Assembly: GCA_015232465.1 (NCBI GenBank)
Contig: JADFZO010000025.1
Span: 1-37,293, forward strand
Length of the DNA: 37,293 bases
DNA from: Desulfamplus sp.
GTDB lineage: Bacteria > Desulfobacterota > Desulfobacteria > Desulfobacterales > Desulfobacteraceae
Direction: 5' to 3'
Shown here: in pieces, positions 17,142-24,672 of the stretch
Layout: the number at the start of each line of letters is the position of its first letter
How positions within the stretch are numbered: position 1 is the first letter of the stretch
Notes under the pieces: generated by a model
What the model was told of the DNA's origin: nothing
The model's database searches: none
The model's input: only the letters and a program-made list of their open reading frames with translations
Translations under genes and position numbers: made by a program

Positions 17142-17162
17142 TCTCTTCTATCCTTTTATTTT

Positions 17163-19430
17163 TTATCTCTTCATACCAATTACAGTATTTAGCATATCAT
17201 CAACTGTTGTGATTGTCTTGGAGTTTGCCTGAAAACCTCTTTGAGTTGTTATCATTTTAACAAACTCCTCTGAAATATCAACATTGGACATCTCAAGAGA
17301 GTTTGGACTAAGAGTTCCAAGTCCATTTTCACCCGGTTTATTTGTGATAGCCTCTCCGCTATCGCGAGTTTGACGAAATAGATTGCCTCCAACACTAAAA
17401 AGCCCATTGTTATTCAAAAATTTTGCAAGTCCAACACGAAACAGCGGGATAAGCTCACCATTTGAGTATAATCCAGTTATAGTTCCATCTATTCCAACAT
17501 CAACTCCCTCAAGGCTTCCAGCAGGATAACCATCAGCAGCTTGATATACAGTAGTTGATGCTTTGGCAAATTGGGTAGTTGTCATTGCATCTTTTGTCCA
17601 AGTCTGATTAACATACTGAGTTCCCATATTAAATTTAATATCAGATTCGGTTGTTCCAAAATCTCCACCAAGAAAATCTGTCTTAAAATCAAAGTATCCT
17701 GTCTCTTCAAGCTCGTCTTTTTCTATGTTGGTCCACGCATTTGTTCCAGTGATATTAAAGACAATACTACTATTGTTTATAGGAGCGCTTACTAAAGACA
17801 AAGATTCTTTAAAAGTAAAAACTATGTCATCAGAATCATTATCCCCGCCTGAATCGTCAAGGTCTATTATTGCTTTATCTTTATCTCCTGTAAGCTTTGC
17901 ATCGGGATAATAAGGTGCCATAGTATCAGGAACTTCATTAGGTGGAGTAATAGTAGCTGCGGTAAAAACACCTGTTGTTGGATCAATTGTTCCCCAATCC
18001 CACTTTGGACTTGGAATAGCTTGAGTATTCCATGCAATACCAATACCACTGAAATCTTTGGTCATTACCATCGGGTTATTTACCTGTATAGTAGTATTTC
18101 CATCAGCAGTCTCCCCTACATACTTATCCCCTGTAATGCCTTGAACATGAATATCTTTTTCAGCGTTTATATCAAAAGTAATCTTATTACCCGTTGCTGC
18201 TGATTTATCTAACTTAATCTCAAGATCAACTTCTCCGTCAGCATTTAAGTCAATTTTTATATTTTCCTCATTACTTCCTGGTAAAATATATATTCCGAAG
18301 TCAGCTGCGGTTACAACAGCAGGTGGGGTTCTTAGAGGAGGGGAAAGTGCAATACCTCCAGAAATGCCATAATTTCCCATTCCTGCTGGTACTGCTGAAC
18401 CATCAAACGGATGAACAAGAGTCAAAGGCGTTGTATCATCATAAGATATTGACCACCCATTAGGGTTTGTGTCGGAATATTCTAGGGTAAAGCCATAACC
18501 ATCTACCGTCATCACATCGCTATTTGCAACTTTAAAATGAACATTCTCTTCCTTATTTTCTCCACCGTAAGTATTAAGATTGCCAATTCTTCCTTCAAAT
18601 CTATACATGGTAAGTCCAGTAATATCTCCGCTACTTTGGCTAAAAGTGATAGTTCCTTTAGCTAAAAGCCCTTGCCCTTCAGTTCCCTGCACAAGAGAGC
18701 GTTTGTCATCTGCAGGATTAGTTGTAACCATATACTCCCATTCATCTCCATTAGCACTACTTCTTTTTTTATCATAGTAAATAGTTACATCGTGTGGGCT
18801 ACCTAAGGAGTCATAAACCTTTACAACTGTCTGATAACTATATTTTGAATTCTCCATATTTGTTGTAGCCTCAATACTGCCATCCCAGAAATTTGCCATG
18901 ACATCTGACTTACTATCTGCTTTGGCATCGAGATTGGCTACAACTGTAATTTCAGTACTTTTTTCTGGAGGAGATGTAAAGCTCTTCATCACTATATCGC
19001 CAATTGCCCCAACATCTTGACCCGTAACAGAGTCTAACTCCCAACCCTGCACAACATAACCTTGTGGATTTACAAACTGACCAGTCTCATCAAACTTAAA
19101 GTTACCTGCCCGCGTGTATAAGTTGTTAGCCCCAGTATTAACAATAAAAAAACCATCGCCACCTATTGCAAGGTCAGTTGTGTTACCAGTTGACTCTAAA
19201 GAGCCTTGATCAAAAACCTTTGCAACCTCGCCTATACCAATACCTCTTCCAACCTGACCTACACCTGCTTGAGTTGAAATACTCTGGCTGAGTGTATCAG
19301 CAAAGGCAGATGTACCTTTTTTAAATCCTACGGTATTTGAGTTGGCAATATTATTACTGATAACCTGCATTGTATTGCCCATGTTTATCAATCCGCTGGT
19401 GCCTGTAAATAGTGAACTTGATAGTGCCAT
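17163..19430 (-). CDS. flgE: Flagellar hook protein FlgE, long form
   Basis: A 755-residue hook subunit, much longer than the roughly 400 residues of E. coli FlgE. The conserved ends are clear: N-terminal LINMGNTMQVISNNIANSNT with GGDGFFIV near residue 90-100, and C-terminal EEFVKMITTQRGFQANSKTI with the final helix. These ends form the coiled-coil core. The extra length lies in the middle (about 290-650), which should be surface-exposed domains. It contains an acidic NADGEVDLEIKLD segment near residue 395 and a DDSGGDNDSDD stretch that could bind calcium (inference). A strong AAAAGGAGGG ribosome site precedes the ATG. It is 61 bases after flgD. Confidence 0.95.
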   Translation of the reverse strand: MALSSSLFTGTSGLINMGNTMQVISNNIANSNTVGFKKGTSAFADTLSQSISTQAGVGQVGRGIGIGEVAKVFDQGSLESTGNTTDLAIGGDGFFIVNTGANNLYTRAGNFKFDETGQFVNPQGYVVQGWELDSVTGQDVGAIGDIVMKSFTSPPEKSTEITVVANLDAKADSKSDVMANFWDGSIEATTNMENSKYSYQTVVKVYDSLGSPHDVTIYYDKKRSSANGDEWEYMVTTNPADDKRSLVQGTEGQGLLAKGTITFSQSSGDITGLTMYRFEGRIGNLNTYGGENKEENVHFKVANSDVMTVDGYGFTLEYSDTNPNGWSISYDDTTPLTLVHPFDGSAVPAGMGNYGISGGIALSPPLRTPPAVVTAADFGIYILPGSNEENIKIDLNADGEVDLEIKLDKSAATGNKITFDINAEKDIHVQGITGDKYVGETADGNTTIQVNNPMVMTKDFSGIGIAWNTQAIPSPKWDWGTIDPTTGVFTAATITPPNEVPDTMAPYYPDAKLTGDKDKAIIDLDDSGGDNDSDDIVFTFKESLSLVSAPINNSSIVFNITGTNAWTNIEKDELEETGYFDFKTDFLGGDFGTTESDIKFNMGTQYVNQTWTKDAMTTTQFAKASTTVYQAADGYPAGSLEGVDVGIDGTITGLYSNGELIPLFRVGLAKFLNNNGLFSVGGNLFRQTRDSGEAITNKPGENGLGTLSPNSLEMSNVDISEEFVKMITTQRGFQANSKTITTVDDMLNTVIGMKR

Positions 19431-19491
19431 AGTGATACCCTCCTTTTTACATTTAAATCTTTATATTAATTGTTCTAAAAATTTGTAATCT

Positions 19492-20604
19492 CTAATTGAT
19501 CTCTGTAACTGATGATATGCTTACTAAATTTCCATCTGAGCCAGCTACAAGATACTGCTTGCCATCAATATACTTAATTCCAGTAACATCGCCCGATTCA
19601 GCGATATTTGCTTTGCCTGATGCAGATTTAACAGAGTAGGTATATATCCCATCTGAGACAAGATTTCCTGAAGCATCGGATCCATTCCAATTTATCTCGT
19701 TGTTGCCAATAACTGTATTTTCTGCTCCAATCTCAAAACTGTTGACCACATTCCCCTTTGAGTCTAAAATTTCAATAGTAACATCTTCTTGGCTCTCTAA
19801 ACCAAATTTAATATTACTTCCAGAGAGTTTCCCCCCCTCAACAGCAAAAGCATGACCTGAGTATGATATATCTTTACCAAGATAATCAAGAGCTGTCATA
19901 GACTTTTCTGTCTCTGCTACCTGTGGGCTACCAACTTTAACAACAGAATCTGGACTCAAAAGTGCGCCACCAATGTTAAGGTATGCTTTTCCATTTTGAT
20001 AGCTAACGCTATCAACCTTACCAGTAACTGTGGTTGGTAGAGCAGCATAACCTGAACCTGTGTTTGCAAGCACCTGATATGTATATGAACCATCTGCTAC
20101 AACTTTTCCGCCGTTGTCTGTGCCGTCCCAATTAAGCTGATAATCGCCTGCTGTCTGCTGACCTGGGTATATCGTCTTTACAACATGACCCTCTGCGTTT
20201 GTTATATTGATCATCACCTCAGATGTAGTTGGAAGTGTATATTGCCCGCCTGAAGCTGCACCAGAGCTAATCTCCACAGAGTTGGCATTTCCAGTAACCT
20301 CTTTTCCGATAAATGATGTTGCATCAGTTTCAGAACTCTTTTGAAATGCATCTGCCATAGATTGAACAGATTTATTTACATTAATAAGCTGTTCAAGAGA
20401 TGAGAACTGTGCAAGCTGGGCTGAAAAGTCGCTACCCTCCATAGGATTTAAAGGGTCCTGATTTTGCAGTTGAGCAACCAGCATCTTAAGAAACGCCTCA
20501 CGTCCTAAATAGTCGTCACTCTTCTTTTTCTCTTCGTCATTGCTTTTATATGAATTGGCAAGCTTTGAAAGGCTGCTATTACCTGTAGCGTCAATTGTTG
20601 TCAT
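19492..20604 (-). CDS. flgD: Flagellar hook capping protein FlgD with a duplicated Tudor/Ig region
   Basis: A 370-residue protein, longer than the usual 220-240. The N-terminal motif FLKMLVAQLQNQDPLNPMEG (about 38-57) with FSAQLAQFSSLEQ is diagnostic. Two similar units follow. The first (about 97-224) starts FIGKEVTG, contains NITNAEGHVVKTI and NWDGTDNGGKVVADGSYTYQV, and ends VVKVG. The second (about 240-370) starts YLGKDISY, contains IEILDSKGNVVNSF and NWNGSDASGNLVSDGIYTYSV, and ends SSVTEIN. Each looks like one Tudor-like plus FlgD-Ig domain pair. FlgD forms the temporary cap on which FlgE assembles. An AAGGGGAT ribosome site precedes the ATG. The gene lies 30 bases after fliK. Confidence 0.95.
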   Translation of the reverse strand: MTTIDATGNSSLSKLANSYKSNDEEKKKSDDYLGREAFLKMLVAQLQNQDPLNPMEGSDFSAQLAQFSSLEQLINVNKSVQSMADAFQKSSETDATSFIGKEVTGNANSVEISSGAASGGQYTLPTTSEVMINITNAEGHVVKTIYPGQQTAGDYQLNWDGTDNGGKVVADGSYTYQVLANTGSGYAALPTTVTGKVDSVSYQNGKAYLNIGGALLSPDSVVKVGSPQVAETEKSMTALDYLGKDISYSGHAFAVEGGKLSGSNIKFGLESQEDVTIEILDSKGNVVNSFEIGAENTVIGNNEINWNGSDASGNLVSDGIYTYSVKSASGKANIAESGDVTGIKYIDGKQYLVAGSDGNLVSISSVTEIN

Positions 20605-20634
20605 ATTTTTATCCCCTTTAAATTTACCTTAAAA

Positions 20635-23124
20635 TCATGCGATAAAGTGGTAATCACCATCTTTATTCTCTAAAATTGGTGATACCTCGCCCTCTGATTC
20701 ACCAACTGACGATGAGCTGTTTGCACGTAAGCCTCGACTACTTGAATCTTCACCATTTTGTTGTTGCTGCCCTGAATTTGCCATTGACTGCTTAAAATCA
20801 CTACCAATCTCAACATTAAAGCTCTCAATATTGATTCCATTGTTGCTAAGAGATGATTTTAACTCCTCTGCATGACCTGTTAAAATATCTTTTGCCGCCT
20901 GATTTTCAGTAACAATATTGACTTTTAACGAATCTCCTTGAGTCTCGATTGTCATAAATATCCGCCCAAGTTCAGCAGGTCTAAGCTGAAGCCGTATCTC
21001 ATTCTCACCGCTGCTAATTGACCTGTTAATGCTTCTCACCACCTGATTAGTAACATAAGATGGCAATATTGATGATGTTGTTCTATTTGTTGATGCACCA
21101 AGTGAGCTGCCTTTAGAGTCTCCTTGATTTAAAAAACTACCACTGCCTCCAGACTGGTTTGAATCTGAGATATTAAGCGATTGCCTCTTTTCTGATCTTG
21201 AGAGCAGTGAGTCAAATTCGTTTTCGTTATAGCCTGATCTTCTGTTTGAATCTCTTTTGCCTGTATTCAAAGCATCACTATTATTGATTAAGCTGCTTAA
21301 CTCAGATGCAACCTTAGAGCTAATAATATTTTCAGCTACTACTGATGCTGATGTAGCTATGGTAGTGCCATTTTTAACATTTTGCTGCTCTTGCTGCACA
21401 ACTTGATTATTAACAGGAGAAGGATTAAGGCTATCTGTCTGATTTACATTTTTGAGTGATTTAGTGCGATCAAGGCTATTTTTACTTAGCACACCAAGCG
21501 ATGTAAGAGTCTCTTTTAAATCAACTGATTTTAAATCTTGCTCATCAATTGAAGATGTTATGGATTCTGTATTTGCATTAGAGGTTATTTCAGACTTACT
21601 TTTTAGATTAATCCCAAGAGAGGCGAGAGTCTCTTTAATATTTTTGCTTTTTGAGTCTTGCTCATCAATATTATCAATATTATCAATATTATCAATATCA
21701 GCATTATCAGCTAAATTGTCAGTAGTATCAGAGGCTTTAGAATTTATATCGTCAGATTTGGTTTTTAGATTAATCCCAAGAGAAGATAGAAGCTCTTTAA
21801 TCTCTCTATCTTTGCTATCTTTATCGCTTGTGCCATCAAGATTTAACGAGCTTTTTTTCGCAGAGTCTGTCTCTCCAGAAGCAGATAAGTTCATTAAAAA
21901 ATCGTGGGTCGCACTTCTCATAGTTCGGTACCGAATATCTGTTTCAGTTGGTTGATTTTTTTCAGATTCTTTAGCACTCTCCTTAATATGAAGATCACCC
22001 ATCAATTTGTTAATCAACTCATCAGAATCTGATTTACTAACATTAACAGAAGAAGCAGAATCACCATTAGGCAACTCAGATTTTGAGTTGTTTAAACCAT
22101 TTAAAGCCTCAGCACCCTGTTGCGATTTTTGAGAAGAGCCATCTACATCTTTAATTGAATTTTTTTGTCTTAACCCTTCAAGAGCAGATACAAAACCACC
22201 AAGTGTAAACAGACCTTTTTCAGCACCATTATTAGTTACACTATTTTGAGTTTTGCTATCAGTTGATTCAAGTCCAAGCTGATTTAAAAGCCCGTTGATA
22301 GTTTCAATATCTGATGCGTTCTCAAACGATTTTCCTGTAAAAAATGAGGTCTTTTGCAGAGATTGAAGATCATTAATAAATGTATTGAGATTTAGCCCCC
22401 CACCTTTTACCTCAGACGATGCAATAGTCAATTTTATGACATCATCAGGTATCCCTAAAGATTTCATAATTGAGCTAATAAACGGGATAGCAGAGGCTTG
22501 AACCATTAACGATTCATCTTCTGATTCAGCAGATGAATCGTTATCCTTAATGTCCTTAATTTTATCTAAATCAAGCTCGTTTTGCTCTGCTGATAAATCC
22601 TCATCAGTAAGCGTTTCAGGCTCAAGAGCTAAAAGTCCGTCCATAAGATCAGAGACGAAAAGCTTGCCATCATCAGATTGAGATTGCAGACTCTTTATCA
22701 AATCTGCAACTTTGGATTGTGGAAATCCAGCTTTGTCCAACATTATTTTAAGGGTATCTAAGCCATCTTGACCAATAGAGACCTCTTTTAAATTGCTATG
22801 ACCCGATGCCATTAGATACTGTTTCAGTTTGGTTAAAAACTCAAAACCCTCTGCTTTATTCATCTTTTTTAAAAGATCGCTTTTGACATTATCTGCCAAA
22901 ATATCGACAGTAGAGGTTGATGATTTTGTCGTATCTAATGGTGAATTTGGTGCAATGCCATTGTGGTTGATACCATTTTTAGAAAGTATCTGCTTAAATT
23001 TTGATATAAATAGGTTGGAGGCAGGGGCATCTTTAGCACCAGAATCATGATTTAGGCTTCCAGTAGTGCCAGCTTTTATAGCACTCTTTATAGAGATTTT
23101 AGGGGCAAAAAGATCAAAATTCAT
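20635..23124 (-). CDS. fliK: Flagellar hook-length control protein FliK, long form
   Basis: An 829-residue protein, about twice the usual FliK length. Most of it is a Ser-, Asn-, Asp- and Lys-rich disordered region. The Flg_hook domain is near the C-terminus (about 690-775), with NEIRLQLRPAELGRIFMTIE from residue 708. The middle contains three related segments at about 442-456, 496-510 and 536-550 (ELLSSLGINLK, ETLASLGINLK, ETLTSLGVLSK) and a DNI-repeat from a 9-base tandem repeat. The length fits a molecular ruler for a hook made from a long FlgE, although that is inference. It is the first gene after a sigma-54 promoter at 23178-23193. An AGGTGAT sequence lies just before the ATG. Confidence 0.93.
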   Translation of the reverse strand: MNFDLFAPKISIKSAIKAGTTGSLNHDSGAKDAPASNLFISKFKQILSKNGINHNGIAPNSPLDTTKSSTSTVDILADNVKSDLLKKMNKAEGFEFLTKLKQYLMASGHSNLKEVSIGQDGLDTLKIMLDKAGFPQSKVADLIKSLQSQSDDGKLFVSDLMDGLLALEPETLTDEDLSAEQNELDLDKIKDIKDNDSSAESEDESLMVQASAIPFISSIMKSLGIPDDVIKLTIASSEVKGGGLNLNTFINDLQSLQKTSFFTGKSFENASDIETINGLLNQLGLESTDSKTQNSVTNNGAEKGLFTLGGFVSALEGLRQKNSIKDVDGSSQKSQQGAEALNGLNNSKSELPNGDSASSVNVSKSDSDELINKLMGDLHIKESAKESEKNQPTETDIRYRTMRSATHDFLMNLSASGETDSAKKSSLNLDGTSDKDSKDREIKELLSSLGINLKTKSDDINSKASDTTDNLADNADIDNIDNIDNIDEQDSKSKNIKETLASLGINLKSKSEITSNANTESITSSIDEQDLKSVDLKETLTSLGVLSKNSLDRTKSLKNVNQTDSLNPSPVNNQVVQQEQQNVKNGTTIATSASVVAENIISSKVASELSSLINNSDALNTGKRDSNRRSGYNENEFDSLLSRSEKRQSLNISDSNQSGGSGSFLNQGDSKGSSLGASTNRTTSSILPSYVTNQVVRSINRSISSGENEIRLQLRPAELGRIFMTIETQGDSLKVNIVTENQAAKDILTGHAEELKSSLSNNGINIESFNVEIGSDFKQSMANSGQQQQNGEDSSSRGLRANSSSSVGESEGEVSPILENKDGDYHFIA
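21664..21699. repeat. 9-base tandem repeat inside fliK (ATCAATATT x4)
   Basis: Four consecutive copies of a nine-base unit, the last ending in C instead of T. On the coding strand they give a run of Asn-Ile-Asp units in the disordered part of FliK. The unit is a multiple of three, so slippage would change length without a frameshift. Confidence 0.9.
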
Positions 23125-23177
23125 GGCATCACCTGTTTTATTAGTTAATATGTTGTTTAAAGTTTTATATAAAAATA

Positions 23178-23193
23178 AGCAATGTTCATGCCA
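23178..23193 (-). promoter_or_regulatory. Sigma-54 (RpoN) promoter upstream of fliK
   Basis: Read on the minus strand this is TGGCAT-N5-TTGCT, with GG and GC separated by 10 bases, which fits the -24/-12 consensus TGGCAC-N5-TTGCW with one change in the -24 box. The expected transcript start is near 23167, about 40 bases before the fliK ATG at 23124. It is the only such match I saw in an intergenic region. It would drive fliK-flgD-flgE and probably much of the flagellar run, through an RpoN activator (FlrC/FleQ type) encoded elsewhere. Confidence 0.75.
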
Positions 23194-23298
23194 GAATGTG
23201 TCAAAATATTTTTTATAAGTTAAATCAATATATTACAGGTTAAAGCTCAAATCATAATTGATATAAACGCTTTAAGTATTTTTGAAATATTGAAGTTA

Positions 23299-23328
23299 TT
23301 GCCTACCCACGTTAATTGCGTAAGGCAA
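23299..23328. other. Imperfect hairpin in the hlyD-fliK intergenic region
   Basis: TTGCCTAC pairs with GTAAGGCAA with one bulged base around a 13-base loop. No run of T follows on either strand, so it is not a canonical intrinsic terminator. It may end or protect the mRNA of the secretion genes, or be chance in AT-rich DNA. The remaining bases of the 237-base gap (23194-23298) are AT-rich and I see no gene there. Confidence 0.3.
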
Positions 23329-23338
23329 ATTCTGCCCC

Positions 23339-23362
23339 AATCCTCAAACCTATTTGAAGATT
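23339..23362 (-). other. Hairpin at the 3' end of the HlyD-like gene
   Basis: AATCTTCAAA and TTTGAGGATT form a ten-base stem (one G-T wobble) around a four-base loop, beginning at the stop codon of the HlyD-like gene. It is followed by GGGGCAG rather than a T run, so Rho-independent termination is doubtful. It could slow 3' exonucleases. It lies just before the hairpin at 23299-23328. Confidence 0.3.
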
Positions 23363-24672
23363 TATCTCTCATGGAGTGCTGTCTCAAAAGATAGGATAAA
23401 GGGTTGGAGCAGATACTCAAGAACACTCCTTTTGCCTGTGATAATGCTGCACTGCATAAGCATTCCCGGAAAGAGCCGATACTGTTTATCTGGTTTACCA
23501 AAATAGTCCTGCTCTGTGGTTATTTTAATTTTGTAAAAAGGGGGAGACTCTTTTATTATTGTTGAATCTGGGCTTATGTGGATAACCTCGCCGTTGATGT
23601 GCCCAAATCTTACACCATCTGAAGAGTTTAGCCTCACCATAACAGGCTGACCCGTCTGGACATAGCCTATATCGCCAATAGGTAGCCTTGCCTCAATAAT
23701 TAGGCGATCATCACTTGGCACAATCTCAGCCACAGCTCCTCCGGGAGGGACTATTCCGCCAATAGTAACAAAAAGGAGTGATTTGACAGCCCCATCAACA
23801 GGCGATCTAAGGACAGTTCTTCTCAAGCTATCCTGATTTTTGTTTAACCTCTCATAGATTATTTGAGCTGTCCGTTGAGCCTCACGAAGCTCATTTTGAG
23901 CCTCTTCAATAAATGTGGTTTTTACAAGTGCAAGACGGCTCTCTGCCTCTTTTATTGATGCTGAAATCTTCTTTAAAGATGCCTGATCGATCCTTTGTTG
24001 ACCCTTTAAATCAGCAAGCTGTTTTAAGAGATCAAGATGGTTCATACGATTTGATAAGTTATGTTGAAGAAGTTTTTGGCTAATTCCAACCTGCTCCTCA
24101 ACAAAACTTCTCATGCTTGTATTGCCTGATAATCGTGCTTGAATCTCCTCAATCTGAAACTTGTATTGATTTATAAGCTCTAATTGCACCTGTATCTGAT
24201 TCTCAACCCGTTCTCGCCTTGTCTTAAACATTGCCAACGCATTGTTTGTAAGCTGTGGTTCAACCTGCTTTATCGCCTCTGGTATGATAAGAGTCTTATG
24301 ACCATTTATCTCTGCATTTAACCGAGCTATGGTTATCTCAAGAGATTTTAGATGGATACTCTGCTCCGCAACATCAGCATTGCTACTTGTAGATTCAAGA
24401 ATCACAATAGATTGCCCCGATTTTACCTCATCACCCTCTTTTACAAGAATCTCTCGTATTATACCACCCTCAAGATGCTGAATTGTCTTGACCCTGCTTG
24501 ATGGAACAACCTCTCCATCAGCAATACTCACAACATCAAGCTCACCATAAGCAGACCAGATAATAGATAAAAGAACAGTCAAAATCGACATCACAATAAA
24601 GAGTTGGCTTTTTACAGGGGTCTTTCTCTTTAAGAGCCTCTCTTTAAATGTTTTATAAATAGAGTCAGCCAT
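23362..24672 (-). CDS. Type I secretion membrane-fusion (adaptor) protein, HlyD/LapC-like
   Basis: A 436-residue protein with a short cytoplasmic N-terminus, one membrane span at about 23-42, a first half-lipoyl segment (SSRVKTIQHLEGGIIREILV, about 58-77), a long coiled-coil hairpin (about 95-290) and a second lipoyl/beta-barrel region (about 290-420) with LRRTVLRSPVDGAVKSL and PGMLMQCSIITGKRSV. This is the layout of HlyD-family adaptors. It joins the inner-membrane ABC exporter to the TolC-like channel. It starts directly after the ABC gene stop with no gap and is the last gene of the secretion set. Confidence 0.93.
   Translation of the reverse strand: MADSIYKTFKERLLKRKTPVKSQLFIVMSILTVLLSIIWSAYGELDVVSIADGEVVPSSRVKTIQHLEGGIIREILVKEGDEVKSGQSIVILESTSSNADVAEQSIHLKSLEITIARLNAEINGHKTLIIPEAIKQVEPQLTNNALAMFKTRRERVENQIQVQLELINQYKFQIEEIQARLSGNTSMRSFVEEQVGISQKLLQHNLSNRMNHLDLLKQLADLKGQQRIDQASLKKISASIKEAESRLALVKTTFIEEAQNELREAQRTAQIIYERLNKNQDSLRRTVLRSPVDGAVKSLLFVTIGGIVPPGGAVAEIVPSDDRLIIEARLPIGDIGYVQTGQPVMVRLNSSDGVRFGHINGEVIHISPDSTIIKESPPFYKIKITTEQDYFGKPDKQYRLFPGMLMQCSIITGKRSVLEYLLQPFILSFETALHER

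Noticed and set aside
21664-21699. Short regular repeats that could suggest a CRISPR array
   Set aside because: The unit is nine bases with no spacers and lies inside fliK in frame, so it is a coding microsatellite-type repeat.
23247-23501. 84-residue minus-strand open frame between the HlyD gene and fliK
   Set aside because: It overlaps the 3' end of the HlyD-like gene in another frame, lacks a ribosome site and resembles no family.
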